DNA of 64,000 nucleotides from Branchiostoma floridae (lineage: Eukaryota; Chordata; Leptocardii; Amphioxiformes; Branchiostomatidae): the NCBI RefSeq assembly GCF_000003815.2, contig NC_049984.1, forward strand, positions 21,759,514-21,823,513. The letters run 5' to 3'. The notes beneath the pieces were generated by a model. That model worked only from the letters and a program-made list of their open reading frames with translations, had not been told where the DNA came from and did not search any database. The translations under genes were made by a program, and so were the position numbers. Below, piece by piece: positions 1 to 10,841 of the stretch. Within the stretch, counting starts at the first letter, position 1. Every line of letters begins with the position of its first letter.

Positions 1-78
1 GAGTCAAGCAGCCATGCACGTGGCCTCACTAGTGACATGAGGTCCAAAATCCGCAGTCGGTAGTTTCCCACATCTCCC

Positions 79-414
79 ATGAAAAGACCGTTACATGTTT
101 GTTCTCCCCTGAGATTTCCTCCTGCCATCTCCTCCTCAGTAGATTTCTCCGCACCCATCTTGATTCTGGAGACTTCTCCGCACCCATCTTCTCTGCAGAT
201 TTCTCCGCACAATCTTCTCTGGAGACTTAAACGCACCCATCTTCTCTGCAGATTTATCCGCACCCATCTTAACTCTGGAGACTTCTGCACATTCATCTTC
301 TTCGTAGATTTCTCCGCACTCATCTTCTCTGCAGATTTCTCCGCACCCATCTTCTCTGCAGACTTCTCCCCACCCATCTCATCTAGAGACTTCTCCGTTC
401 CCTCCAATGCCTGA
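79..414. repeat. Minisatellite, CTGCAGATTTCTCCGCACCCAT-like units
   Basis: Imperfect tandem units of roughly 27-30 bp alternate the words CTTCTCTGCAGA, TTTCTCCGCAC and CCATCTT. An open plus-strand frame runs through it (SADFSAPIF-like repeats), but that is expected from stop-free repeat units and I do not call a gene. No splice sites or domain are visible. Confidence 0.8.
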
Positions 415-1749
415 AGACAAGCTTGCAATTATGCTATAAGTAACTTGCTAATTTAATGTTTACATTTATATGCCATTATAACAAACTGTAAGATTTCAGT
501 TAAAGGACATATGATGTAATTTGTTCTCACCCTGTTATCTCTTGTGGTGCTTCCCTGGGTGTGACGATGCAGTGTTTAGTGCACCCAGCAATCCGTCCTG
601 AGTCCACTGAAACACAGCTACCCAGTCCAGCCTTTCATCCTTTAGAAAAGACTGTCTTGGTTGGTACATGGTCAGGCTGTGCGTCGTGAAGTAGTCTCTG
701 GTTGATGGCAATTGATGGTACTTGCCGATGTTTCACTTAGCCAATGATCTTGCTTACCTGGAGCACATTTTGTGGTAAATCTATATAACATCAATATGGA
801 TTCATTACTTGTCATTTACTCTTTCAATGATCTGGGCTGTATATGGTAAAGGTTTCAGTGCTGATACACTCTTCATAATCCATTTCTTGTAATCACGACT
901 ACAAAATGATTACAATGACAGTGTTTTATTTTTGTCAACACCAATCCAAGTAATGTTTTAAATCTTGTTACTGTTTTCATATGAAAATCTAGATAAGAAA
1001 ATAAGCGTATTGTATTGTAATATTAATGAATAAATATGTCTATCTTTTTGCGATGTTGCTAGTATCATTTTGCCATGTTTTTTGGCTTACCCTTTCCTTC
1101 TTTGCTTATGAAACACTTTGCTTTACTTAAAACTCCTAGACATACTAGACATAGAGACATGCATTGGATTCGTGTGGCTTATGTTTTGTCAAAGTCACAT
1201 TTACCAAGTACCTCTTCGGGGGGAATGCTGTTTGCCAGGTGCCTGATGAACGACAAAAGCATGTCTGTCAGGGACTGTGTATCACTTATTTCCCTCCAAG
1301 CATTGTTGCTGGACTGCCCCATTGTTTTCTCCTCTTTCTTCATCTGTTTCACTTTTGTGAGTGTAGTTCGCATGTAAGTCCATCATGTCTACAAATGATT
1401 TGGTGGAAAAGTGATCATGAACGGGAAGGTCTTGTAGATGTAGTGACTGCTGGCGTCCGTAGATGCTTGAGTTCCACTTGACTGAGAGGTGCCAATGACT
1501 TCCTCAAAATTTCTTAGATGTATGAATTAAGCAAACATTGTTATCTTCCATTAAATCTTGATTATATTATCTTTCTGTTTTAATTTATAATTTGTGGCAA
1601 CCAATCCTCGGTCTTGTTAGTATTGACCTCTGCTGTATACGTTCAATATCTATATCTCAGGGTTGACCTAGGTTGGTGGTCTTACTCTACCCATTCACTC
1701 ACTCACAGAAACCAAGGCGGACCAGGTACGATTTCCAAGGTAACACTCA
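415..1749. other. Mostly non-coding stretch, no recognised gene
   Basis: AT-rich sequence with no recognised domain. On the minus strand a short open segment lies at about 1179-1373. It has a possible acceptor (CACAAAAG) at its upstream side and a GTAAAT donor downstream, so it could be an exon, but two frames are about equally plausible and neither matches a family I know. Confidence 0.4.
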
Positions 1750-1950
1750 CGGTTTATTCAGATCGAGTCATTCTTAACAACAAGTATTTCCCTACCTTGA
1801 AGGTTATGTCAGCCTCTAAAATACTATCAGTTGGAGAATCAATTGTACAAAAATGTGATTTGTCATAGAGTTGCCGTTCAATGTATAATGCATGGACATG
1901 GAATTCAAAATTTAAGTTCCTCAAACAACCTATAGAACTGAATAGCACAA
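1750..1950 (-). pseudogene. Fragment related to the 3' end of the OTU exon at 43.6 kb
   Basis: The plus-strand sequence around 1790-1900 (CTACCTTGAAGGTTATG, then GAGTTGCCGTTCA and TGTATAATGCATG) closely parallels 43535-43640, just beyond and within the last coding part of the OTU-type exon there. On the minus strand it translates as ALYIERQLYDKSHF, against VLYNERQLNVISNF at 43.6 kb. Upstream sequence towards 2200 has several stops and does not show the rest of the domain. I infer a truncated paralogue or a shared repeat that supplied the C-terminus. Confidence 0.5.
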
Positions 1951-2596
1951 GAATAGTGCTGTATCATACATCACTTTGCAATAGGGCCTTACATGGAATC
2001 TATGTCCGACATGTTGCTCCAGGGCTGTTGAGATGTTTGGTCCCCCTGGGTCGGCTGTGGAGATGTTTTTTCACCCTGGGACGGCTGTGGATATGTTTTT
2101 CACCCAGGGTTGGCTCTGGTGATGCTTTCATGGCGCGAAACACGACTGCCTCGATGGCGCGTAACACTGTCCGAGGCGTCATCACTTTCGTCATATATAC
2201 CTGAGTCGTCCATCACTCCGCCCATCTCCACCTCCATGTCGGAGACGTAACCAACGTCATCTGCCGCAGCGATGTGCTCGTGGTCTTGACCGGGCTCCTT
2301 AGACTAGTACTTTTTTTGTACTACACTTTTGAGCTAGGCAAAGGCAGTATTTTTCTGTAAAGAAGATTCAAAACAATTAGTTGCATTTGCAATGTATGTA
2401 TTTTCTCAAATTTGCATTAAGAAGGAATGAATGTATCAATTGTATATGATCCCCGTCAAAATGTAGTTGTAAGCATTCTAATGTTCTAAGTGCATTTAGA
2501 TGTTTTGCTCGCATATACACATGTGCTTAAAGACATATCAGGTTTCTTGGCATACTATTGCATTGTCGAATTCAGGAAACTGCTCGTTGTGATAAA

Positions 2597-3478
2597 AACT
2601 TTACTCAGTGGCTTCTATTAAGGTAATTGGTATATTCCTTTTCTACAACTGACCTCTTCCACCGGCCTGGGCCTGTGGGGCCTGCATTTCTGCGCTCCCG
2701 TCATAAACAGCAGACAGGGCTTCCCCGACAGCTGACGCCATGCAGGTCTCTGGGGATGCTGACGGCGGCGTTATGTTTGGGCGAGGTCCCAGTGGCGTTA
2801 AGTTTGGGCGTGGTCCCAGTGGCGTTAAGTTTGGGCGTGGTCCCGGTGGCGTTAAGTTTGGGCGTGGTCCCGGTGGCGTTAAGTTTGGGCGTGGTCCCAG
2901 TGGCGTTAAGTTTGGGCGTGGTCCCGGTGGCGTTAAGTTTGGGCGTGGTCCCGGTGGCGTTAAGTTTGGGCGTGGTCCCAGTGGCGTTAAGTTTGGGCGT
3001 GGTCCCGGTGGCGTTAAGTTTGGGCGTGGTCCCAGTGGCGTTAAGTTTGGGCGTGGTCCCAGTGGCGTTAAGTTTGGGCGTGGTCCCGGTGGCGTTAAGT
3101 TTGGGCGTGGTCCCGGTGGCGTTAAGTTTGGGCGTGGTCCCTGAGGTGTGATGCCATGCCGACGCTGTGAATGAAGATATATTTAGTAATTGAAATGCAA
3201 CATAACAGCTGAAGCCATGCATGTCTCTGGGGATGCTGACGGCGGCGTTATGTTTGGGCGAGGTCCCTGTGGCGTTAAGTTTAGGCGTGGTCCCGGCGGC
3301 GTTATGTTTGGGCGTTGTCCCAGTGGCGTTAAGTTTGGGCGTGATCCCTGAGGTGTGATGCCATGCCGAATTGTGAATGAAGATATATTAGTAATTGAAA
3401 TGCAACATAAAAACTGACTGTCACAATACTGGAATAGTTACTTATTTGTCTTTTTCTGCACGATAGTTATTCACCTCA
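2597..3478 (+). repeat. Dispersed element carrying a 27-bp minisatellite, copy 1 plus a partial tandem copy
   Basis: Unique head (AACTTTACTCAGTGGCTTC...), then 14 or so units of 27 bp (GGCGTTAAGTTTGGGCGTGG plus TCCCAGT or TCCCGGT) at about 2764-3145. A tail follows (GAGGTGTGATGCCATGCC... and AATTGAAATGCAACAT). At about 3205 a second head restarts inside, with four more units and the same tail, reaching TTTTTCTGCACGATA next to the gap. The same head and tail recur at 20621-20998 with only three units. Strand is nominal. The type of mobile element is unknown; Helentron-like elements are known to carry minisatellites, but no terminal signature is visible here. Confidence 0.8.
2764..3145 (+). repeat. 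27-bp minisatellite, two interspersed variants
   Basis: Units differ at one base (cccAgt or cccGgt), giving Ser or Gly in the frame (GRGPSGVKF or GRGPGGVKF). The order of variants along the array is S S G G S G G S G S S G G. Because 27 is divisible by three and the unit has no stop in several frames, long open frames occur on both strands. I regard these as by-products, not genes. Confidence 0.9.
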
Positions 3479-3487
3479 CCTACCTAC

Positions 3488-4083
3488 NNNNNNNNNNNNN
3501 NNNNNNNNNNNNNNNNNNNNNNNNNNNNNNNNNNNNNNNNNNNNNNNNNNNNNNNNNNNNNNNNNNNNNNNNNNNNNNNNNNNNNNNNNNNNNNNNNNNN
3601 NNNNNNNNNNNNNNNNNNNNNNNNNNNNNNNNNNNNNNNNNNNNNNNNNNNNNNNNNNNNNNNNNNNNNNNNNNNNNNNNNNNNNNNNNNNNNNNNNNNN
3701 NNNNNNNNNNNNNNNNNNNNNNNNNNNNNNNNNNNNNNNNNNNNNNNNNNNNNNNNNNNNNNNNNNNNNNNNNNNNNNNNNNNNNNNNNNNNNNNNNNNN
3801 NNNNNNNNNNNNNNNNNNNNNNNNNNNNNNNNNNNNNNNNNNNNNNNNNNNNNNNNNNNNNNNNNNNNNNNNNNNNNNNNNNNNNNNNNNNNNNNNNNNN
3901 NNNNNNNNNNNNNNNNNNNNNNNNNNNNNNNNNNNNNNNNNNNNNNNNNNNNNNNNNNNNNNNNNNNNNNNNNNNNNNNNNNNNNNNNNNNNNNNNNNNN
4001 NNNNNNNNNNNNNNNNNNNNNNNNNNNNNNNNNNNNNNNNNNNNNNNNNNNNNNNNNNNNNNNNNNNNNNNNNNNNNNNNNNN
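3488..4083. other. Assembly gap (N)
   Basis: 596 undetermined bases. The left flank is the tail of the minisatellite element and the right flank is a gypsy-type reverse-transcriptase fragment, so the gap probably hides repeat sequence. Confidence 1.
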
Positions 4084-4249
4084 CATCCCAAGAATTGCAT
4101 AAACTTTCCTTGATTATACATTTTGCTGCATTCAGTTTGATGCCAGCTTGTCTGGTCTTCTCTATTGCTTCGTTCAGATGGAAGTCGAAAGTGTCATCTG
4201 TCTTTCCGTACGCCTGGATGTCGTCTGCAATTCCGATTGATTGCCGCAT
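4084..4249 (-). pseudogene. Ty3/gypsy-like reverse transcriptase fragment
   Basis: Reading away from the gap on the minus strand, the peptide contains GIADDIQAYGKTDD, then a block with HLNEAIEKTRQAGIKLNAAKC. This matches the reverse-transcriptase catalytic region of gypsy-type elements, where the usual YVDD is here an IADD variant. About 55 codons remain before the N gap. There is no LTR, integrase or protease in view. It is a truncated element; the missing part may lie in the gap. Confidence 0.75.
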
Positions 4250-4489
4250 CTTATGGACAGGCTTACCTGTAATTTCAAACCTCTCTCAGTACGTTCCTGG
4301 ACAGCATAGCCACCTATTGTAAAGGAAAAACGGAAATGGTGAATAGTTGTAATGAGGTACTGTTACGACTTGAGCTTGGTCAATGCTGGTGTTATTGTTA
4401 GGCTGAAAATCGAACATACATGTTGCTTTCTCTCTGGATGGCCAGGCGCAGGCGCACCCCCAGCCGATCGCGACCGTTCTGTCTACTTG

Positions 4490-4628
4490 CTAGGCACGTA
4501 ATCTGGTATCTGGACTTCATTTTTTTTGCTTTCGTAGGACACTGTTTGTAAGTTTTGTCAAACCCAATCTCAACCATCCCGCAGGTGATCTGCCCATAGA
4601 TGTTTATTTGTTTATTAAAATTCACCAC
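4490..4628 (-). CDS. Myb/SANT-like (trihelix-type) exon, interrupted copy
   Basis: Minus-strand peptide reads ITCGMVEIGFDKTYKQCPTK followed by AKKMKSRYQIT. The pattern (M/I)xExGFxKTxxQCxTKxKxxKxxY is typical of the third helix region of Myb/SANT-like DNA-binding domains often found beside DDE transposases. The upstream part that should encode the first helices is broken by inserted sequence (FNKQINIYGQ instead of QINKNNDNYEQ in the partner). I infer a pseudo-exon. The parallel copy at 19.45 kb is uninterrupted. Confidence 0.55.
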
Positions 4629-4732
4629 ACAAGTGGAAGGGGCGGGGAACAGGTGGTGACACCTTTGCTTGCCCTCGCCCCGACATAAAAATACAATAGT
4701 TACAACAGACTAAGATTAATAAAAGACGACAT

Positions 4733-4769
<37 letters not shown>

Positions 4770-5150
4770 GACTACTGAGCCCTTAAATCCTAGCAGGAGG
4801 CGCACTTACATGCAGTAGACCAGGTACAGAGGTTATCAGATTATCGTTGATCTGTTCGAGCTTGCTTTTGGGTTTCCTCTCACACAGCTTTGTTTACTCC
4901 CGAGTCCACTAGCCGTGACCCAACGGTGTTTTTTCTAACCGCACACTACTATTCGGTTACAATAATTGTACAAAAAGAAGTCGCGCAAGCAAACCTGTCA
5001 GTGTAGCGTGGATTTCGGACCACGCGTACCAGGACGCACGACCTCCGCCTCCTCCACCCAGGGCATATCAGACATTTTCATAAAATCGGACCAAGCGGAC
5101 TGTTCACAGATGGATCAAACTACCTCGCTTGCATTGCAGAAGAGCTGTGC
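4531..5150 (-). repeat. Segmental duplicate A (partner at 19453-19860)
   Basis: Long stretches match the partner almost base for base: TAGGACACTG..GTAAGTTTTGTC, CCCGAGTCCACTAGCC, CGCACACTACTATTCGGTTA and ACCAGGACGCACGACCTCC. Copy A carries an extra segment of about 240 bp (roughly 4600-4848) absent from copy B, which includes an (AATC)n-ended LINE-like tail. The duplication spans a Myb/SANT-like exon. Confidence 0.85.
4606..4848 (+). mobile_element. Insertion with (AATC)n tail inside duplicate A, probable LINE 3' end
   Basis: Compared with the partner copy at 19.5 kb, this block is extra. It contains GCCCTCGCCCCGACATAAAAATAC, an AATAAA signal (GATTAATAAAAGACG), and then about eight to ten AATC units at 4735-4769. 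A polyadenylation signal followed by a short tandem-unit tail is the usual 3' end of LINEs of the CR1/L2/I type. No coding part is present, so the class is inferred. Confidence 0.55.
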
Positions 5151-5305
5151 TCGGGCTTGACAGGTGGTAGTTTTGCACCCCCGGCGGACTGGGCTGGTAT
5201 GTGCTCGGGCTTGACAGTGGTAGGTTTGCAACCCCGGCGGACTGGGTTGGTATGTGCTCGGGCTTGACAGGTGGTAAGTTTGCAACCCCGGCGGACTGGG
5301 TTGAT
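5146..5305. repeat. Three tandem copies of a 53-54 bp unit
   Basis: GTGCTCGGGCTTGACAG..GG begins at 5147, 5201 and 5254, each followed by TTGCA.CCCCGGCGGACTGGG. The copies are over 90 percent alike by eye. No coding role is apparent. Confidence 0.85.
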
Positions 5306-5930
5306 AGGAGCTTGGAGTGGAGACTACAATGGTACAGTTACAGGCACCCTGACAGTTGAACTGCTCTGTGTCTTCTTGGTGAACTTGGCGGTGCTCAGTA
5401 TCCTGGAAAATAAGATTTAGAAGATATCAAAAACGGAATTTCCACTGCAGCTCAAAAAGCCACTAAGAAACCCATGGTAAAACTTGACATTCGTTGTCCT
5501 GACCCCAACCCACCTACAAATATTACCAGAGTTCATCAAGGGCCTCTCAAGTTATGCTGTTCAGATAAGACACGTGTCGCTCATGATAACGGTCAAGCGG
5601 GCCATATCCACGTTGTGATCGGCCATTGTCCATAGCAAGTCCAACTCCCCCATGGCGGTGAAGTTGTGGAGGATGGTGCCGAGAGACTCCAGTCCAGCAT
5701 CACCAATCCCATTCTCACTTATATCCAGTTCTCTCATTTCCGCTTAACGTGATAAGCCGGGGTTCGGGTCGGGCGGGAGTGCTCATTGTCGGAAGAGGTC
5801 GAATGTGTGGCAGTTGAGTTTGTAGCCGAGATGCGGATGTCAATAGAGGCCCAACTGTCAACAATCATCCTCATCATGTCATCCTTGGAAGACGGGATCT
5901 TCAGCGGGTCATCACTAAGCTGCTGCATCA

Positions 5931-6530
5931 TCAGCTCCGACTCTCGCTGCCTGTATGTAGCATTGAGGTTATGATGTCTCCTCGCGGGCCTGTATGGGCA
6001 GGGATGCTGACAGGAGTCTCTCCTCGCTGGCCTGTTTGGACAGGGATGCTGACAGGAATCTCTCCTCGCGGGCCTGTATGGACAGGGATGCTGACAGGAG
6101 TCTCTAAAGCTGCCACACGTGCATGCCACTCTATGGTAACAAGCTCAAGGCCCCCCAGCCTGTCTGCTGCAGTTGCCTCATCTGCTCTTGCATCCTGTGA
6201 TTCTACACTTCGCATGGTTGGCAGGCCATCACCTTCCGATGGAATCTTCTTCCCGTGTGGCACATACTTTTGGTACTCCTCTAATATGGCTATCATGTCC
6301 TCATGTTTGGATTCCTTCTTCTCTAGGATCCCTAAAGGCATACTGTGTGATTTTAGCTTTGCCTGTTTAGAATACATGTGTGGGATATGTTCCACACAGT
6401 CTTTGAAGTATTTGTTGTAAAACGACATGTGATTTACCACTATTCTGGAGGCAATCGTTACCATATCCTCTCTCATAGAGGAGCGGTCTTCTTCACTAAT
6501 GGCAAAAACTCCTGGAGGGGAACAGCCAGT
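5931..6530 (-). CDS. DUF6589-like coding block with in-frame repeats
   Basis: Open on the minus strand for about 200 codons. The N-terminal part reads VTIASRIVVNHMSFY, then HIPHMYSKQAKLKSHSMPLG and KHEDMIAILEEYQKYVP. This resembles the segment (IASRIL...HIxHxYSxxM..KS...LxxLxKNExKxxDxxxIL) of DUF6589-type proteins linked to transposons in invertebrates and fungi. Frame continuity extends upstream of the first Met (PPGVFAISEEDRSS), so this is probably an internal exon or pseudogene. The C-terminal part holds three 14-residue repeats of the form PVSIPVxTGxRGE. Function is unknown; I rely on remembered family texture. Confidence 0.5.
   Translation of the reverse strand, partial: TGCSPPGVFAISEEDRSSMREDMVTIASRIVVNHMSFYNKYFKDCVEHIPHMYSKQAKLKSHSMPLGILEKKESKHEDMIAILEEYQKYVPHGKKIPSEGDGLPTMRSVESQDARADEATAADRLGGLELVTIEWHARVAALETPVSIPVHTGPRGEIPVSIPVQTGQRGETPVSIPAHTGPRGDIITSMLHTGSESRS
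5977..6106 (-). repeat. 42-bp tandem repeat, three copies, inside a coding frame
   Basis: CTCCTCGCGGGCCTGTATGG plus CAGGGATGCTGACAGGAGT repeats with a 42-bp period. In the minus frame each unit encodes PVSIP(V/A)(H/Q)TGxRG(E/D)x, so length changes would not shift the frame. Confidence 0.85.
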
Positions 6531-6688
6531 ATGTCAGCTATGGGTTGGTCATCGGGTAGGTCTTGTATGCATGTACAAAATGGCTATTTTGGGAGGTTTT
6601 ATGGCGGACCTCTTGGCGTATGTCTACATTGTCAAAGGTCACGATAGAACCGGGACTACTGCTGTCTCCATTGCTGTTTCCCGTTTGT

Positions 6689-6830
6689 CTTCTGTCGCCC
6701 TCTCTCCCTCCACCTTCACTCCTCATGTGTGTGTTTTCACTTCTGTCGCCCTCTCTCCCTCCACCTTCACTCCTCATGTGTGTGTTTTCACTTCTGTCGC
6801 CCTCTCTCCTCTCACTTGTTCACTCCTGCT
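6689..6830. repeat. 51-bp tandem repeat, nearly three copies
   Basis: CTTCTGTCGCCCTCTCTCC starts at 6689, 6740 and 6791. The first two units are nearly identical, with TCCACCTTCACTCCTCATG following; the third decays after TCTCTCC. Confidence 0.85.
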
Positions 6831-6949
6831 ACCGAATTCCGAAGGTTCAGCGTCATTTACATGTGTTGGTGGTGGCGAAACAGCTGCCTCCCACTTAACA
6901 CGCGTGAAACTTAATCATAGTTAAACTTAATCATTTGCTACACTAGCCA

Positions 6950-7837
6950 TCCACCCGGCGGTTCGTACTCGAGCTCATATCCAATCGTGAAAAGACAAGG
7001 ACATCCCTTACCGTCACACCATCATGGTCTACATACTAACAGAAAGACAAGTGTCTAAAACAACCTCTTTTGTTAGAGAAGCTCGTTCACAATGGAGTGA
7101 AATGTCAGTGTTTATTTGTGCCCTGGCTTAACGGGATGAGAGGCTGGCAGTCAACATGTCGTATATTTGTTCCCGCTCTTGATGTGTTGACCCTTTTCTT
7201 CCTTGGCAACCACTGTACCATCGACCTCCTTGAGGCAATGGGGGACAGTTCTGTGCCATCAGATATGCTGCAGTTCCCCATGTCAACGACTGGGCGCAAG
7301 CGCCTTGGTGGTGTAGCAGGTGCTGTGCCACCTACAAACAGCACAAGGTAATTTGATAGCACTGAACAGCTATGTTCTGCTGTAGCCTTGTGTCCTGGGC
7401 ATGTAGAACTGTTCCCCTACCTGCCTCCAGATCGATGTTAAACAGTTGGCTACTGAGGCAGGGTTTAGCAGATACTGCGCGGTTATGCGTTGTGGTACAG
7501 TGTGGTGGTGTTTTGTATAGTACTAATTAGAGTCTGGTTATAATTTTTTTTAATGGATAGATGTATTTGTGATTCTTTTATTTGACTCCAGCTTACCCGG
7601 GGTAACAGCCAGCAACAAACTGCCTTTCAGACCCAAAAGTGTTACCTGTTGTGAAATGTCACAGCAAAACAAGAAGTCTAGTGAAGAATTGCAAAATCAA
7701 ACTAATCATAAGAATCATGGTTAAAGGCACTGACTAAAATCTACAACACACACCAGTACAATTTCCACCAACTCATTGTATACGTATAAAAGCATGGCCA
7801 AATATGTGTCAGGTACCGCAGATTACGTACTGCTATA
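6950..7837. other. Non-coding, no recognised feature
   Basis: No splice-bounded open segment or repeat that I can support. A short minus-strand open frame around 7105-7362 has no recognisable domain. Confidence 0.4.
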
Positions 7838-8136
7838 CTACTGATGGAGATTCGTTATGGTTTCCGGAGGGATATTATACCACGGCTCCCATGTGTTCTG
7901 ACTCTGAGGGAAATCCTGCCATTTGACAGGGTACTGGATCTGATTCCCTTGCATTCTTGTGCCATCAATTTTCTCCACAAAATGATATTTCTCTTCCACG
8001 CTTTCACCCTTCCTTTTACACTTTCTTTCAGTGAAGTACACCCCCCCACCTTCACTCTCTTCTGTCTGTTGGTGTATCCCTTTTGCAGAAATCTTTTCTT
8101 GCAAGTTGAGCAACTTCCCCACGCATGCACTGGTAC
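7838..8136 (-). CDS. Terminal exon encoding a chromodomain
   Basis: An acceptor (TTTTCTACAG) precedes GTACCAGTGC at 8136, and the frame stays open to a TAG at 7838. After a basic, low-complexity stretch (ERKCKRKGESVEEK), the last 50 residues read YHFVEKIDGTRMQGNQIQYP, VKWQDF, then NTWEPWYNI. These are the chromodomain signatures: aromatic cage positions Y, W and a NTWEP box. Chromodomains read methylated histone tails in HP1/Polycomb-type proteins and also end chromoviral integrases. Only one exon is visible, so I cannot choose between a host gene and a retroelement. The domain looks intact. Confidence 0.7.
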
Positions 8137-8182
8137 CTGTAGAAAACATTTTATAACTATTCGAAAGTCGTTTGCACAACAA

Positions 8183-9434
8183 TACTTATCTTCTTTCGTA
8201 ATTAATGCTATTTTTCAGTTAAATAAATAATTGTCTTTATATTGTTGCGTTCTATATCTGTTAGTTTTGTATCTCTGATATCAACTAAGACGTTACCTTG
8301 GTCAATTCTAACTGAAGTGGCCATGCACATGTTTGGTCTTTTAACCTGTATTTGTTTACCCTTTTTTTTACGTTGTAATTTTTTGGACTACTACTATATC
8401 TGCGCGATTCAACCTCTGCTTAGGAGAGTACGACGAAACCAAACATATACAAAAAACAGCAAAACAAAATCTCCAGGGGTTGCAAGTAGATGTCCCTTGT
8501 TCCGATAAAGTGAAACTCTGTCATGGGGACCTTCGCATAACTGAGCCTGATGAGCCGGTCTAGCTGACCAACGCCGAGGAGAGAACGTCTTGATCCAATT
8601 CTCTAGTTTCTGATACCTGAGAATGGAGTCGTTCAACTCACTTTCTTTTTTTTTTTTTCATGTGAATGTCCCACCACTCTCAAAATACATGTGTAGCATT
8701 TGATTACATCTCAATCACTCACTGTGACTGCGTTATTATATTGCAAATTTGCATAAAATGTAACCATAAATGGAAATATGGGTTAGCCTTAGTTCACTTT
8801 TTTGCATTTATATTTACATACCAGCAGCTGTATGCAGGAACACTTCAAGTGTGAAAGTTCCAGTTTCTGCTTAGTTTTGGTTGACAATTTTTGAGCTACT
8901 GTAAATGATTTAATTGTGCTGTTGAAAGAAAACCTTTTTATGGAAAGCCACATTTAAACACGCTATGTTATGATTAGGTTGTCAGAGGCAACCGTGAAAG
9001 TCATGAAACAAAACCAGTTCCATTTTCTGCATTATCCAAAACCACTCCGGTTTGACAAACCCTATGTGAGCCTCCCAACCTCGAGACACCGAATGCCCTC
9101 CTCAGACATGATGTACACAAGTGCCGCCAGAAAATAGTTCATAACAAAAAGGGAGTATCCATCGAATAAGAACTCGATTTTAGATCACTGACATTATTTC
9201 CTGCTTTGGTTTAATATTTGCCCAAGAATTAGAAAAAAAATTATCTGTTCACCATAAATTATTTGCTGCTATGTAGCAGGGTACTTTGACGGCGGATGGA
9301 TTTGTACAGTATTTCCCGTCGCACAGTCACAGTACCTTCAGTTGGAGAAGAAGGGCTGTGGCGAGAGGTGGGCCCTCCGTAAGAGGTCATTTTCCCTTTC
9401 AAACTGTGTATTTACTTTTGTCGTTATGCTGGAA
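8183..9434. other. Non-coding, AT-rich
   Basis: No gene, terminal inverted repeat or recognised transposon. A 12-base T run lies at about 8646-8660. Confidence 0.4.
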
Positions 9435-9540
9435 GAATATTGTTAGTGGTTGCCCGTATGTCTATATTTGCGAATTCTTGGTTTAGGAATATTGTTAGTG
9501 GTTGCCCGTATGTCTATATTTGCGAATTCTTGGTTTAGGA
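9435..9540. repeat. 52-bp perfect tandem duplication
   Basis: GAATATTGTTAGTGGTTGCC through GCGAATTCTTGGTTTAG occurs at 9435 and again at 9487 with no visible differences, indicating a recent duplication. Confidence 0.9.
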
Positions 9541-10379
9541 ACATTGATTCTGATCCTTTATATACGCCATGTTGTGTAAGGCAGCGTTTGGAATGTGTCT
9601 CCAACCAGCACGTCAGTTTGTCCATACCCTCAGGTTTTGTCCCGAACTTGTAGTTTTTATGCCAGCCAGGGCCTTGTACTATGTCGACGATTTCAATCTG
9701 ATTTTATCGACCACAATTAGTGACAAAATGACACAAGAATTGGAAGTGTGAGGCCGACCGCGCCTGACATCTGTGATGGATTATCTTGTTTACGTGTTGG
9801 CGGACCGGATCGGTCTACTTTGCAATATTCACGTCGTTGACCATACCACACATCCAATTTGTGCTTTACATTATTTTAATGTGTTTTCAAACCAAGAAGA
9901 CGTGTTAATGTTTTTTAAGTGTTTATCTAAAAAAAGACCATGTGTATCAACTGTCTCCACTTCTCTGTTGGCTAAAAAAATACCAGCTATTGCCAGACCT
10001 ACTTGAAGACACATCTATCGTGCCAACTGGCAAAAGAAAAATTGTTACACAACTAATCTTGGTTCTTACTTTTTTATTTACTGTACAGAAGCTCGTGAGA
10101 TGAGGCGAACATCAATCAACGCAATATACTGGTGCAGACCATATCAACAGATGGACACCTCCGTCAGAGAAGTGCCAAACTCTGGACGACAAAGTCAATA
10201 TCTTTCTGAAATGAAGTCAGCTTGCATCATCTGATCATAAAAGGAGGTTCCCAAAACAATATTAACTACAATCAAGCGTTACCATTGGTTTCGAATCAAA
10301 TCGTGACACATCATTGATGACATCGATGTTAAGTTATTTGGCTAGTGACAGAACATCCAGCTTACTCAGGGTTTGCTAC
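9541..10379. other. Non-coding, nothing recognised
   Basis: Short open frames only, without splice context or domain resemblance. Confidence 0.4.
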
Positions 10380-10539
10380 TCAGGTCGTGTAGAGGAAGGG
10401 CGTGTGGAGCGGGATTGAAGTTGAAGCTTTACTCTGTTTTTCTCGAAAGCTGCAAAGAAAAATCCTTTTATTAGTTGTTAAGTCCGATTTGAACAACGTA
10501 GAGTAAATCAAGAAAAGACAGAAAAAATCCTTTGATATT

Positions 10540-10790
10540 CCTTGCGTATGTTGCAACAGAGATATTTTAAAAACATTTCCACCTATTTCATGATTATTAA
10601 AATTCAATCTGTGTGTAGCTGGAAGACCCAGGTGGACAGAAACATGCCTACCCTCTTTTAATCTGTATCTAAAATAAATAGGTGAATGGACTCCTATAAA
10701 TCCTCGTCCACAGTATTTAATACTATCTTCTAGGATAAGTTGTGATGCCCTTTCTTGTGGCCAGGGAGCCAGCTTCAACTTTCATTCGGC
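10540..10790 (-). CDS. Unrecognised open coding segment
   Basis: Minus frame open for about 80 codons, including ASQLILEDSIKYCGRGFIGV, HSPIYFRYRLKEGRHVSVHL and HEIGGNVFKISLLQ. Amino-acid composition looks protein-like, but I do not recognise the family. It lies downstream, on the same strand, of the segment at 10842-11295 and may belong to the same decayed gene. Confidence 0.35.
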
Positions 10791-10841
10791 AATTTGATTT
10801 CTGTATTGAAGGTTGTTAGATTCTTATAAAATTCCTGCGGA

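Noticed and set aside
2627-3222. Long open frames on both strands across the 27-bp array (PVALSLGVV and TGTTPKLNA repeats)
   Set aside because: A stop-free unit whose length is divisible by three keeps frames open on both strands by chance; there is no unique coding flank or splice evidence.
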